DNA from: Verrucomicrobiaceae bacterium
GTDB lineage: Bacteria > Verrucomicrobiota > Verrucomicrobiia > Verrucomicrobiales > Verrucomicrobiaceae
Length of the DNA: 55,607 nt
Assembly (NCBI GenBank): GCA_027483245.1
Contig: JAIXVB010000265.1
Span: forward strand, 1 to 55,607
Direction of reading: 5' to 3'
Positions within the stretch are counted from its first letter, which is position 1. Each line of letters starts with the position of its first letter. Below are positions 1 through 8,185 of this stretch, piece by piece. The notes below the pieces were generated by a model. It saw nothing but the letters and a program-made list of their open reading frames with translations. It did no database searches and had not been told where the DNA came from. The translations under genes and the position numbers were made by a program.

Positions 1-1055
1 GCATAGGCACCACCGCCTTGATCGACATAGACCACGGCCTCGGGGCCGGTCTGCATGACGGTGGACTTTGGCACGGTGAGCACTTCCGGCAGCTCCACCT
101 TCACGCTTCCTTCGGCATAAAGACGGTGCAGCAGCTCGCGACGGCCCTCGACCATCGGATTCGACAGTTCGACGCGCACCTGGGTGGAGCGGGTGGCTTC
201 ATCGAAGTTCGGATCAATGAAGGTGATCTCTCCCGTGAAGACTTTTCCCGGCACCGAGGGCGTGGAGACCTCCACCGTTTGCCCGAGCTTGATCCAGGGC
301 ATGTCTTGCTCATAGGCATTGAACAAAAACCACATGGTGCTGAAGTCGGCAATGGCAAAGAGCTTCTGGCCCATGGTCACATACTGTCCTTCAAAGACAT
401 CGTGCTCGACGACGGTGCCGGTGAGTGGCGCGAGGATTTCCGAGTTCAACGCATCCGCAGGTTTGGTGTCGAGTGCCACGATCTGTTTTTCGGTAAGGCC
501 GAGCTGCCGCAGGCGCAGCGCGGTGTTCTTTTTGAGATCACCCGTGAGCTGCCGATACTCGCGCTCGGCCTGGAGCAGCGTGGGGCTGTAAAGCAGAGCC
601 AGCGGCTCGCCCGCGACGACTTCAACGCCGTGATGATTGGCAAAGAGCTTGTCGATGCGGCCATCCACATACGCGCTGAGGATGCGATGGCGGCGCTGGT
701 CGTCGTTGATGATGCCGGAGACGGGTAGTGACTTGGTGAGCGGTTGAACTTTTGCCGACACGGTTTCGACATGCAGGACTTGGATTTGATTTTGCGTGAG
801 AGGCACGACATCGCCGCCACCTGCATCGAAGCCTTTGTCGCCTTCATAAACAGGGGTCAGCTCCATGCCGCAGATGGTGCAGCGGCCTGGTTTGTCGCTT
901 TTGACCCAGGGGTGCATGGCGCTCTGGTAGTAGAGCACTTTGCGCTCGCTGGTGGATGAAGCGGCGTTCATGGAAGCACCGCCAAAGTTGCCGCGCAGGA
1001 ACCAGCCAGCGGCGAGCGCGGCGATGATGAGAAAGAAGATGAGGAAGGTTTTCAT
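1..1055 (-). CDS. RND efflux periplasmic adaptor (CusB/HlyD family) with N-terminal heavy-metal-binding domain, partial
   Basis: This is the N-terminal 351 codons of a membrane-fusion protein; the reading frame runs off the left window edge. The start at 1055 gives a hydrophobic anchor (residues 1-21). A heavy-metal-binding module follows (about 42-70, with MHP and CTICGM, the usual HMBD cysteines). After that comes a CusB-like body with the barrel and lipoyl-type segment (PLTGTVVEHDVFEGQYV). Such adaptors link an inner-membrane RND pump to a TolC channel in the periplasm, and the HMBD version is typical of Cu/Ag (Cus) pumps. The gene begins 4 nt after the stop of the TolC-family gene at 1060-2328, so the two are co-transcribed. 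The cognate RND pump is expected just left of the window. Family assignment is firm; copper/silver specificity is inferred from the HMBD only. Confidence 0.93.
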   Translation of the reverse strand, partial: MKTFLIFFLIIAALAAGWFLRGNFGGASMNAASSTSERKVLYYQSAMHPWVKSDKPGRCTICGMELTPVYEGDKGFDAGGGDVVPLTQNQIQVLHVETVSAKVQPLTKSLPVSGIINDDQRRHRILSAYVDGRIDKLFANHHGVEVVAGEPLALLYSPTLLQAEREYRQLTGDLKKNTALRLRQLGLTEKQIVALDTKPADALNSEILAPLTGTVVEHDVFEGQYVTMGQKLFAIADFSTMWFLFNAYEQDMPWIKLGQTVEVSTPSVPGKVFTGEITFIDPNFDEATRSTQVRVELSNPMVEGRRELLHRLYAEGSVKVELPEVLTVPKSTVMQTGPEAVVYVDQGGGAY

Positions 1056-1059
1056 GGGA

Positions 1060-2328
1060 TCAGGGACGTGAGGATTGTGCGAAGCCGCCAGTGAGCGCGG
1101 TGAGGTTTTGCAGGGCGACCTGCCAGGTGGCGAGCGCCCGCTGATGCTCCATGTGCGCCTCCAGCAGGGCGCGGCGGGCATCGAGCACTTCGAGCAGCGT
1201 GGCCTTGGACGATACCCAGGCGTTTTGCAGCGACTCGACCGTCTTCTCTGACTTCGGCACGACCTCCGTGACGTAGGCGTTCACGAGCTGCTGGTTGTTC
1301 CGTGCTTCGGTCATGAAAGCAGAGAGCTGGGTGTAGAGCGTGCGCTGTTGCGCGGCCAGATCACCCTGCGCGGCCTCGTGCAGCTTGTCGGCACGGGCGA
1401 TGTCGGCTTGGTAGGCTTTGCGATTGAACCACGGCAGCGTCATTTTGAAGTTCAGCATCGCCATCGTGTCCTGAAGGGTGCCTTGGGAGTAGGTGTTGAC
1501 CTGGAGGCCCACGGAGAAGGCGGGCTTGCGCTTCTCACGCGCCGCCACGGTTTCCGCCTGCGCGGCTTCGATCTGATGACGCAGCGAGGCGAGCGCGGGA
1601 TTGTCCCGCTCCAGCCGCACTTTCAGCGCCGTGGCGCTGGCGTGATCCTGAGCCTGCGCGGGAAGTGACAAAGACTGCCACGGGGCATCCGCAGCACGGC
1701 CCAGCAAGAGATTCAGTGTGGTGGCGAACTGGCCGCGCTGACGCCGCGCACTGGCGAGCACTTGCTGCTTCACCGCGAGTTCGCTTTCCAGCCGCAGTGT
1801 TTCCGTGGCGCTGGCATCGGGGTTCTTCGCGCGTTCTGCCGCTGTCTTCACGATGGTTTCCAGCCAGGCCACGTTCTCTGCCTGAAGACGGATCACCTCA
1901 TCCGAGAGCGCGAGTTCCAGAGCTGCCTGAGCCACCATGAGGCCCAGCTCATTCGCGGTCTGCTTCTGCATGGCGGCTTGGGCGAGTTGTTCGGCAGTCG
2001 CGCGGCTTTTCTCCGCACGATACAGCCCGCGACGCGGCAGCATTTGATCCACGCCCACCGCGATGTCCCCCTGGCCCTGGCGGTTCATGTTGCTGGCAAA
2101 CAGGGTGCCCAGCCCGAGCTGCGGGTCTTCCCACAGACGGATGGAGCTGATGGCGGACGTAGCCGCCTGTGTGCGAGCAGCGGCGGCCTGCACGGAGGGA
2201 TGCGTAGTGGCAGCCTCCTTGGCGAGCCGCTGCATGAGCGCCGGAGTGGCGGGAGTGCTGTCGGCGGCCTGGGCCGCGAGTGCTGCCAGGGACAGCGCCA
2301 GGGCAGAAAGTGATGATGTGGTCTTCAT
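1060..2328 (-). CDS. TolC-family outer membrane efflux protein (CusC/CzcC type)
   Basis: This 422-residue exported protein has a signal peptide (MKTTSSLSALALSLAALAAQA) and the long alpha-helical repeats of outer-membrane efflux proteins, such as HPSVQAAAARTQAA near the N-terminus and a second repeat about 200 residues later. It would form the outer-membrane channel of a tripartite metal pump. The start at 2328 was preferred to an in-frame ATG 60 nt upstream because the signal peptide begins there and GAGGATA precedes it as a plausible ribosome-binding site. The adaptor gene follows after 4 nt and a small exported Cys-rich gene precedes it by 84 nt. It is a distant relative of the two other TolC-family genes in this window. 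Confidence 0.93.
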   Translation of the reverse strand: MKTTSSLSALALSLAALAAQAADSTPATPALMQRLAKEAATTHPSVQAAAARTQAATSAISSIRLWEDPQLGLGTLFASNMNRQGQGDIAVGVDQMLPRRGLYRAEKSRATAEQLAQAAMQKQTANELGLMVAQAALELALSDEVIRLQAENVAWLETIVKTAAERAKNPDASATETLRLESELAVKQQVLASARRQRGQFATTLNLLLGRAADAPWQSLSLPAQAQDHASATALKVRLERDNPALASLRHQIEAAQAETVAAREKRKPAFSVGLQVNTYSQGTLQDTMAMLNFKMTLPWFNRKAYQADIARADKLHEAAQGDLAAQQRTLYTQLSAFMTEARNNQQLVNAYVTEVVPKSEKTVESLQNAWVSSKATLLEVLDARRALLEAHMEHQRALATWQVALQNLTALTGGFAQSSRP

Positions 2329-2412
2329 GGTATCCTCATTGATAAAATGCTTCGTTTCGGGTCCGTGCCTCGCGGGATGCGGGCACAATGCGACTGGGAA
2401 AACGAGCTTTCG

Positions 2413-2781
2413 TCAGATGAGGAGGGCGCAGTGCAGCGCCAGAACAGGCGGGCGGTGCGGCAGGAAGGCATCGGGTGCCAGAGGCCGTGCCGCCTTCTGC
2501 AAAACGAGCGGCGCGAATGTCTGCGTGAAGACATTCACCAGCACTGGCATGAACTTGACCGGCTGACCCTGCGAAGCGGGGGCTGCGGGCGCAGGCTTTG
2601 CGGGCTTCTGCATCGGAGCCATGCCACATTCACAAACCGGGCCTGAACAGCAGCCGAGTGTGCAAGGGGCAGCTTTTGCTACTTTGCTCTGCACGCATGA
2701 AGGGCGGGAGACAGACGCACCCGCCACCTGCACCATCAGGAAGATGGCGGCGAGGATGAGTCTGCTCCAGCGGTGTTTCAT
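2413..2781 (-). CDS. Small exported Cys-rich protein upstream of TolC
   Basis: This 122-residue protein starts at MKHRW. It has a signal peptide of about 22 residues and then a Cys cluster (CVQSKVAKAAPCTLGCC, followed by CECGM). A Pro/Ala-rich linker follows, and the tail resembles those of the other small exported proteins that precede TolC genes here (RPPVLALHC). A role as a periplasmic metal-binding or metal-sensing accessory is inferred from the cysteines and the location; I do not recognise the family. A longer frame starting at 2820 exists but lacks an N-terminal signal sequence. The same position, directly upstream of a TolC gene, is occupied by comparable genes at 15915-16361 and 22166-22552. 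Confidence 0.7.
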   Translation of the reverse strand: MKHRWSRLILAAIFLMVQVAGASVSRPSCVQSKVAKAAPCTLGCCSGPVCECGMAPMQKPAKPAPAAPASQGQPVKFMPVLVNVFTQTFAPLVLQKAARPLAPDAFLPHRPPVLALHCALLI

Positions 2782-2847
2782 GTTCGTGCGGATGATGAGG
2801 TTCGGGTGCTTGATTTGCAACGGTCAGTTTGCGGCGTTGCCTGAGAC

Positions 2848-3105
2848 TTACTTCTTCTCCGCTGCCTTCACTAGGGCGGTGAACTTGGCAGCCTCGGCGT
2901 TGAACTTCTTGATGCAGGACTTGCAGCAGAGATACACGTCGGTGCCGTCGTGGGTGACTTTGACAGCCTTGCCCATGGTGCCGAGATCCTCATCGGAGAC
3001 GACGCACTTTTTGAGCGGATAGGTGGCGGGGACACCAGCATCAGCGGCGGAGACGATGCCCGCGCCGAGGAGCAGGCTGGAGAGGAGTGTGAGGATCAGT
3101 TTCAT
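2848..3105 (-). CDS. Exported YHS/TRASH-like metal-binding protein
   Basis: This 85-residue protein has a signal peptide (residues 1-20, cleaved after VSAA). The compact domain has C-V-V-S-D-E-D-L-G-T-M-G and then YLCCKSCIKKF. The first Cys plus the CCKSC motif matches the layout of small periplasmic YHS/TRASH-type heavy-metal-binding proteins. It probably buffers or delivers a soft metal in the periplasm. It sits between the sigma-factor gene upstream (3201-3776) and the Cys-rich/TolC/adaptor genes downstream, all on the minus strand, and may therefore belong to the regulon of that sigma factor. The domain call is by motif only. Confidence 0.8.
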   Translation of the reverse strand: MKLILTLLSSLLLGAGIVSAADAGVPATYPLKKCVVSDEDLGTMGKAVKVTHDGTDVYLCCKSCIKKFNAEAAKFTALVKAAEKK

Positions 3106-3200
3106 GGGTGTAGTGTTCTATGGGTTTGGATTGGATGATCGCCGGAGAATGGCGGACAGCAGGTGCAACGCCACCCCTCGGCAAACCCCTCCGTGTTTTT

Positions 3201-3776
3201 TCATTTTTCTGCGAGGCTTGCTGCCAGCGCTGCTTTCAAGGCCTGACGTGCCCGATACACACGCACCTCGACCGCCTTGGCAGAGCAGTTCAAAGTGGTG
3301 GCGATCTCGGCATGGCTCATCTGCTCGACGGTGAAAAGCAACAGCGCCTCGCGCAGCTCGGTGGGCAGGGCGGCGATGGCCTGGTTCACGAGCGCGGTCT
3401 TCTCTTGCAGTTCCGCAGCGGCATCGGGCGTGGGCTGTAGATCGGCAGGTTCATGGATCATCACGCCTTCTTCATCCATGAGCGGCACGGTGGGATGCCT
3501 GCCTTTCCAGCGGGCATGACTGCGGGCGAGATTCGCGGCGATGTGAAACAGATATGTCGAAAAGGCCGCCGTAGGCCGGTAGCTGTGACGACTGGTGTAA
3601 ATGCGCACGAAGGTCTCCTGCGTGAGATCCATCGCTGTCGCGTGATCGCCCACCATGCGTAGCAGGAAGGCGGCGACACGCTCGCGCCAGCGGGACATGA
3701 GCGTGTTCAAGGCAAGGTCTTCGCCGGAAGCGAGCCGCTGCATGAGCAAGATGTCGTCGTCAGATGAGGCGGTCAT
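3201..3776 (-). CDS. ECF RNA polymerase sigma factor (CnrH-like position)
   Basis: This 191-residue sigma-70-family protein has only regions 2 and 4. Region 2 contains DLTQETFVRIY and FSTYLFHIAANLARSHAR (residues about 50-90). Region 4 contains ALPTELREALLLF and a helix-turn-helix with MSHAEIATTLNCSAKAVEVRVYRARQ (residues about 140-185). ECF sigma factors switch on stress regulons when an anti-sigma factor releases them. It is the third gene after a small one-TM protein (4270-4590) and a periplasmic sensor-like protein (3791-4273), the same order as cnrY-cnrX-cnrH of Cupriavidus. It is followed by exported metal-binding genes and an RND set, its likely targets. Confidence 0.93.
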   Translation of the reverse strand: MTASSDDDILLMQRLASGEDLALNTLMSRWRERVAAFLLRMVGDHATAMDLTQETFVRIYTSRHSYRPTAAFSTYLFHIAANLARSHARWKGRHPTVPLMDEEGVMIHEPADLQPTPDAAAELQEKTALVNQAIAALPTELREALLLFTVEQMSHAEIATTLNCSAKAVEVRVYRARQALKAALAASLAEK

Positions 3777-3790
3777 GCACGCGGGTTCGG

Positions 3791-4273
3791 TTAGTGACTG
3801 CCTGATCCATGCTCTGCATTCGCGCCGATGATCTGCGGCAGCATGGCATCGAGGTATTGCCGCGCCTGATCGGGTGACATGACACTGGCGGTTTCATGCA
3901 GGTGTATGAGCATGGCTTTGTGGCATTCCGCCGCCACGGTGGCCTGCTCCTGGAGCGCGGCCTCCATTTCAGGCGTGGCGATGCTGCCTGCCTGCGCGAG
4001 TGCTTGCACCTTCTTCCGCGATGCCGCCATTTTCATGCACAGCTCCTCACAGATGGGCCGATAAGCGAGGTGCTTTTCCCGCACCTTGGCAAACTGCTCG
4101 TCCGTGAGCTTGAACTCATGGTGCAGCCACTCCAGCTCCGGCAGCATGGAGCCGCCATCATGCGCGACGGCGGAGCCATCACTAATGTCGCAGCAGCACT
4201 GCTGCCGCGTGACGATGAAGCCACCGACGCCGACCAGCAGCGCGGTGAGGAAGATCAAGAGGCCGCGTTTCAT
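3791..4273 (-). CDS. Periplasmic heavy-metal sensor-like protein (CnrX/Spy-CpxP/ZraP type)
   Basis: This 160-residue protein has an N-terminal membrane anchor (residues 3-21), a CCC motif just outside the membrane, and an all-helical periplasmic domain. The domain has LEWLHHEFKLTDEQFAKV, CEELCMKM and MSPDQARQYLDAM. The LT..Q..K and MSP.Q..YL signatures are those of the CnrX/ZraP/Spy metal-sensing fold. The start was set at 4273 because ATGA overlaps the stop of the upstream anti-sigma-like gene by 4 nt and the protein begins with a TM segment; an upstream in-frame extension to 4510 overlaps that gene. It probably binds metal in the periplasm and relays the signal to the CnrY-like protein. Confidence 0.85.
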   Translation of the reverse strand: MKRGLLIFLTALLVGVGGFIVTRQQCCCDISDGSAVAHDGGSMLPELEWLHHEFKLTDEQFAKVREKHLAYRPICEELCMKMAASRKKVQALAQAGSIATPEMEAALQEQATVAAECHKAMLIHLHETASVMSPDQARQYLDAMLPQIIGANAEHGSGSH

Positions 4274-4590
4274 GGCTGCGTGGTGGTGTGGACCGCATCG
4301 AGCGGATTGATGGAGGCGAAATACGCTGTGCGCATGGCCTCGCCGCGATCCGGCGCGGTCAGACTGCCCAGGCTGATGCCAGCGGTGAGCATGACGGCCA
4401 CGGTGGCGACCGCAGGCAGCGGACGGGCGAGCCAAAGGAAAAGCATCTGGCTCCAGCGCTGCCACTGGCCTGCCCAGGACTGCTGCCCGGCCACGGCGAT
4501 CTGCGCCCACACCTCCCGCTGAAAGGAGGCTGGAAACTCCGGCTTGGGCTGCGTCTGGCGGATCAGGGAATCAAGTTCGTCGTCATTCAT
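4270..4590 (-). CDS. Anti-sigma-factor-like single-TM protein (CnrY-like)
   Basis: This 106-residue protein has a short acidic cytoplasmic N-terminus (MNDDELDSLIRQTQPKPEFP), one TM segment (about 57-76) and a short periplasmic tail. The size and topology match CnrY-type anti-sigma factors, which hold an ECF sigma factor at the membrane. The identification rests on topology and gene order: this gene, then the sensor (4-nt overlap), then the sigma factor (14 nt further). Sequence similarity to CnrY is too weak to judge by eye. The stem-loop at 4628-4655 lies in its leader. Confidence 0.75.
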   Translation of the reverse strand: MNDDELDSLIRQTQPKPEFPASFQREVWAQIAVAGQQSWAGQWQRWSQMLFLWLARPLPAVATVAVMLTAGISLGSLTAPDRGEAMRTAYFASINPLDAVHTTTQP

Positions 4591-4627
4591 GGTGGTGAAA
4601 GGTGGCGGATGATGGCTTCACACACAA

Positions 4628-4655
4628 CCCGCCAGGTCATCCGATGCCTGGCGGG
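4628..4655. terminator. Perfect 9-bp hairpin between genes
   Basis: Arms CCCGCCAGG (4628-4636) and CCTGGCGGG (4647-4655) enclose a 10-nt loop. It lies between the stop of the Cys-rich gene (4676) and the start of the anti-sigma-like gene (4590), read on the minus strand. The minus-strand flank is GTTGTGTGTG rather than a clean U-run, so it may attenuate or insulate rather than fully terminate. Confidence 0.6.
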
Positions 4656-4675
4656 CTGGCAGGGTGGTTGGTCCC

Positions 4676-4963
4676 TTAGTTGGCGCACTGCTGGCGTTCG
4701 GCGGCGGTGCAGTTCTTCCCGGCGTGTGGCGAGGCGCAGCCGGTGTTGCATACGATGCTCTTGCTCCCCACGATGCCGTTCTTGATGCCGTTGGAGGTGT
4801 AGCGCGTTTTGGTTTCGCAGCAGGACTTGAACGCAGTCTTGGCGGGTGCGCTGGCTTTGGCGGTGAAGCCCGGAGGCAGTCCTTTCCAAGGGTTGGCGCT
4901 TGCACTGGTGGAACTGAAGCCGACGAGGATCGTGACGGCGAGGAGGGCGAGTTTCGTTTTCAT
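4676..4963 (-). CDS. Small exported Cys-rich protein
   Basis: This 95-residue protein has a clear signal peptide (residues 1-23, ending SASA) and seven or so cysteines in the mature part, including SCCETK, VCNTGC and a final RQQC. I do not recognise the family. The cysteine pattern, the export signal and the position upstream of the CnrYXH-like trio make a periplasmic metal-binding or redox role plausible. Its leader has tandem ACCAAAC-type repeats and no Shine-Dalgarno sequence. Confidence 0.7.
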   Translation of the reverse strand: MKTKLALLAVTILVGFSSTSASANPWKGLPPGFTAKASAPAKTAFKSCCETKTRYTSNGIKNGIVGSKSIVCNTGCASPHAGKNCTAAERQQCAN

Positions 4964-4990
4964 GGTTGGATTTGGTTTGGTTTGGTTGGA
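4964..4990 (-). promoter_or_regulatory. A/C-rich leader with tandem ACCAAAC-type repeats
   Basis: Read on the minus strand, the bases just before the ATG at 4963 are CCAACCAAACCAAACC followed by AAATCCAACC. There is no purine-rich Shine-Dalgarno motif. A near-identical leader precedes the exported protein gene at 9604-10074. It is probably an unstructured leader that favours SD-independent initiation. Confidence 0.5.
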
Positions 4991-5156
4991 CGCGGTGTTG
5001 TGCGTTCATCCAGTGCAACTCCACCGGCATGAAAAGCCCTCTGCTTTTTTGCAAATTTATGACGCGGTTGAATAGCTGAGCGTGCGGCTCGTCGAAACTC
5101 GCGCTGCCTGCACTCATCGACGCGGGCGGATTTTGAACTCATTAAAACTACAAGCC

Positions 5157-5393
5157 ATGAAGTCATTCACGAAACTCTCGCGCACTGCCACCGTCACGGG
5201 TGCCGTGCTTGCGGTGGCGCTGGTCGCTACCATCGCCATGCCTGCACAAGCCGCCTATGTGGCGGAGAAAACTGTCTCCACGGCACGCACCGCAGTCATG
5301 CACCTCCACCAGCGTTTCTGCGGGAACCATCATCATCACCACGGGCACCGGTGGTGCGGTCATGGTGAGGACTACTGGTGTCCTGGGCACTGA
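5157..5393 (+). CDS. Small exported His-rich protein
   Basis: This 78-residue plus-strand protein begins with a signal peptide (about residues 1-33, ending AQAA). The C-terminal third is dense in His and Cys: FCGNHHHHHGHRWCGHG, then DYWCPGH. This is a likely Ni/Co/Zn/Cu-binding periplasmic peptide. The start at 5157 was chosen because the signal peptide begins there; the longer in-frame ATG at 5082 would add unlikely sequence. It is transcribed divergently from the gene at 4676-4963 and converges on the operon ending at 5401. The family is unknown. Confidence 0.7.
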   Translation: MKSFTKLSRTATVTGAVLAVALVATIAMPAQAAYVAEKTVSTARTAVMHLHQRFCGNHHHHHGHRWCGHGEDYWCPGH

Positions 5394-5400
5394 GATCGCG

Positions 5401-5787
5401 TCAGTGCTTGCCTTCGCTTTTCTCCATCGCCTTCATGAAATGAACACCGTCCTCGGGGGACATCAGGCGGCTGATTTCCTCGTGATGACGGTGCTTTTCG
5501 TCACGAGTGCGGGAGGGCTTGATGCTGAAGGGGCTGCCGTTGCCGTGGAAGTCGATTTCGATCTGCTGGATGAGTTCTGCCTTCTCGTCGTCGATGTGAT
5601 AAATGTGCTTCCACTTCTGAACAGTCTTTGAAATGGAGGCAGTCTGGTCGTGAATGGAGCGGCGATGCAAGAAGAAGGCTGGAAGACCAAAAAATAGGAG
5701 TGCAAAGCCAATAAAAAACACCTTCTCACGCAGCTTTAGCGTGGCGGGTGGCGTCACAGCTTTCTTTTTGTAGGAGAGCTTGCTCAT
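5401..5787 (-). CDS. Single-TM protein with sensor-like extracytoplasmic domain
   Basis: This 128-residue protein has a basic N-terminus (MSKLSYKKK), a TM helix at about 24-42, and a polar domain. The domain ends EEISRLMSPEDGVHFMKAM and then EKSEGKH. The MSPEDG..F motif resembles the end of CnrX/Spy-like metal-sensor domains, as in the gene at 3791-4273, though the match is short. It starts 4 nt after the stop of the P-type ATPase gene, so it is the third gene of the ynfA-ATPase operon. The role may be metal sensing or binding beside the ATPase; the function is not established. An in-frame ATG at 5820 lies within the ATPase gene and was not used. Confidence 0.65.
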   Translation of the reverse strand: MSKLSYKKKAVTPPATLKLREKVFFIGFALLFFGLPAFFLHRRSIHDQTASISKTVQKWKHIYHIDDEKAELIQQIEIDFHGNGSPFSIKPSRTRDEKHRHHEEISRLMSPEDGVHFMKAMEKSEGKH

Positions 5788-5791
5788 CGGC

Positions 5792-7762
5792 TTACTGCTT
5801 GGTGGTTTGTGCAGCGCCAAGAAGCCGGAGTGCGTTCATTATGACCAGCAACGTCGCGCCGGTATCCGCCAGGATAGCAAGCCACAGACTGGTGTGGCCG
5901 GTGAAGGCGAGGATGAGAAAGATGGCTTTCACAACGAGTGCGAAGGTGACATTGAACTGAATGATGCGCAGGGTACGGCGGCCCAGTGCAATGGCTTCAG
6001 CCACGCGGGTAAGGTCGTCTTTCATAAGGGCCATGTCAGCAGTCTCGATGGCGGTGTCGCTACCGATGGCTCCCATGGCGATGCCGACGCTTGCAAGGGC
6101 CAGCGCGGGAGCGTCATTCACTCCGTCGCCAATCATGCCGACATAGTGATGCTCTGTCATGAGGCGGCGTATGTGCTCGATCTTTTGCTCAGGCATGAGA
6201 TCGCCATAGGCTTCGTCAATGCCTGCAAGACGTGCGATGGCATCGACGGTGCGCTGATTGTCGCCGCTGAGCATGACAACTTTTTCGATGCCCGCGTTAT
6301 GTAGCAGGGTGAGGGCATTGGCGGCTTCTGGCCGGATGGTGTCACCTATGCTGAGAATGCCCAGCACTTTGCCATTACAGCCTTCATGCGGCGCGTGGCC
6401 GAGGATGGCCAGGGACTGGCCTTTGATTTCGATCTCAGTTAGGCGGGCCTCGATCTCCGGACCGCATAGCCCCAGTTCATGCGCCATTTTGTGATTGCCT
6501 ATGAAGTGCGGGTGACCGTCAATAACGGCGGTGGCTCCTCGACCCGTAACGGATTTATACTGAGAAGACTCGATCCAAGTGATACCCTTGGCCTGTGCAG
6601 CAGCGACGACAGCTTTCGCCAGAGGGTGCTCGGAATGCACATCAATGGCAGCGGCACGACGCAGGACATCTTCCTCTGCTATATCGCCAATGGGAATGAC
6701 GCTGGTGATCTGGGGGCGGCCTTGCGTGATGGTACCGGTCTTGTCCACGGCGAGAGCACGCAACTTGCCCACGGCCTCCAGATAAGCACCGCCTTTGATG
6801 AGCACGCCACGTCGTGCGAGCGCGGTGAGGCCGGATACAATTGAAACAGGTGTGGCGATGACGAGAGCGCAGGGACAGGCGATGACGAGCAGTACGAGTG
6901 CGCGGTAAGTCCACTCTGACCACGCGCCACCCATGAACAATGGCGGCAGCAGAGCCACTAACAAGGCCACCATAAAAGTCGCGGGTGTATAGATGGCAGC
7001 AAACTTGTCCACAAAGCGCTGCGTGGGTGCCTTTTGCTCTTCGGCTTCCTCCACGAGCTTTATGATGCGAGCGAGAGTGCTGTCGCTTGCCGCTTTGGTG
7101 ACACGCACAGTGAGCGAGCCTTCGCCGTTGATGGTGCCCGCAAACACGGGATCACCGGGCTTCTTTTCCACTGGCACGGACTCGCCAGTGATGGGTGCTT
7201 GATTCACGGCAGACTCACCGGCGATGACCTCGCCATCCAAAGGAACACTGCTGCCGCTGCGCACGCTGATCTCCGCTCCCACGACGACTTCTGCCACGGG
7301 CATTTCTTTGGTAACACCATCGGCTCCGCGCACGAGCGTGGTCTGCGGCGTGAGTTTCAGCAAGGAGGCGATGGCACGTCGCGCACGACCCACACTCCAG
7401 GATTCAAGCAATTCAGACAGAGCAAAGAGGAAGACCACAGCCGCTCCTTCAGCGCCTTCGCCCACGAGCCACGCTCCCGTGACGGCTACTGTCATTAGGA
7501 CGTTCATGTCGAGGCGTGCCTTTTTAAGCGCCTTGAAGGCGGCAGGAAAAACTAGCAGACCTCCCGCCAGTGTGGCGAGGGCAAAGCAGGCTGTGTGTAG
7601 CTGAACCGGGCCGAGTTTCAGCCATTGCAGCAGCATCCCGCTGCCAAGTAGCGCACCGGAGATGATGACGAGCGCATTGCGCGGCAGCGGTGTTTCATCG
7701 TGCCCGTGCTCGCAGGAGCCACAGGATTTGGATTCGGAGGTGGGGTGGTCTTGTGTTTTCAT
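5792..7762 (-). CDS. zntA: Heavy-metal P1B-type ATPase (Zn/Cd/Pb exporter, ZntA/CadA-like)
   Basis: This 656-residue integral membrane ATPase pumps soft divalent cations out of the cytoplasm. Visible motifs are the CPC ion-binding motif (296-298), TGES in the actuator domain (192-195), the phosphorylation site DKTGT (D340), the SEHPLAKA nucleotide-domain motif and GDGVNDAPA. The final TM segment carries K and D-x-G-x-T (ADTGAT), the P1B-2 signature for Zn/Cd/Pb. The N-terminus lacks a full GMTCxxC HMA domain and has only CGSCEHGHDE. YnfA lies 3 nt upstream and a small membrane protein 4 nt downstream. The family is certain; the exact metal is inferred. Confidence 0.95.
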   Translation of the reverse strand: MKTQDHPTSESKSCGSCEHGHDETPLPRNALVIISGALLGSGMLLQWLKLGPVQLHTACFALATLAGGLLVFPAAFKALKKARLDMNVLMTVAVTGAWLVGEGAEGAAVVFLFALSELLESWSVGRARRAIASLLKLTPQTTLVRGADGVTKEMPVAEVVVGAEISVRSGSSVPLDGEVIAGESAVNQAPITGESVPVEKKPGDPVFAGTINGEGSLTVRVTKAASDSTLARIIKLVEEAEEQKAPTQRFVDKFAAIYTPATFMVALLVALLPPLFMGGAWSEWTYRALVLLVIACPCALVIATPVSIVSGLTALARRGVLIKGGAYLEAVGKLRALAVDKTGTITQGRPQITSVIPIGDIAEEDVLRRAAAIDVHSEHPLAKAVVAAAQAKGITWIESSQYKSVTGRGATAVIDGHPHFIGNHKMAHELGLCGPEIEARLTEIEIKGQSLAILGHAPHEGCNGKVLGILSIGDTIRPEAANALTLLHNAGIEKVVMLSGDNQRTVDAIARLAGIDEAYGDLMPEQKIEHIRRLMTEHHYVGMIGDGVNDAPALALASVGIAMGAIGSDTAIETADMALMKDDLTRVAEAIALGRRTLRIIQFNVTFALVVKAIFLILAFTGHTSLWLAILADTGATLLVIMNALRLLGAAQTTKQ

Positions 7763-7765
7763 AAA

Positions 7766-8089
7766 TCAAGTTCTTGGTGCGAGCATGATGACGCCCGCTC
7801 CTAGCAGGCATAGAAAGGTGCCAGTGAAATCAAAGCGGTCAGGAACAATGCCCTCAACCCTCCAAAGCCAGAGCAAGGATGCGGCGATGTAAACACCACC
7901 ATAAGCCGCGTAAATGCGCCCGGCACCTTCTGCGTGATGCAGTGTCAGCAGCCAAGCAAAAAGCGCGAGGGTCACTGCGCCCAACAGTAGCCACAAAGGA
8001 TGCCGTCCCTGGCGCAAAACAGCATAGGTGGCGAAACAACCGCTGATTTCGGCAAGGGCTGTGATGAAGAAGAGAATGAAAGTTTTCAT
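7766..8089 (-). CDS. ynfA: UPF0060 family membrane protein YnfA
   Basis: This 107-residue protein has four predicted TM helices and the family signatures [23 protein letters not shown] and DRFDFTG. YnfA proteins are SMR-like small multidrug-transporter relatives. Here it is the first gene of an operon with the P1B ATPase (3-nt gap). The gene is divergent from the His-rich gene at 8186. Confidence 0.93.
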   Translation of the reverse strand: MKTFILFFITALAEISGCFATYAVLRQGRHPLWLLLGAVTLALFAWLLTLHHAEGAGRIYAAYGGVYIAASLLWLWRVEGIVPDRFDFTGTFLCLLGAGVIMLAPRT

Positions 8090-8185
8090 GAGAGGAATGG
8101 ATCAAATGAATAACCGCGACGGCAACCCGTCCGACTTACATGCCGCCCTTTGGCGGTAACGACTCAAACCCAAAACCAACGCATT

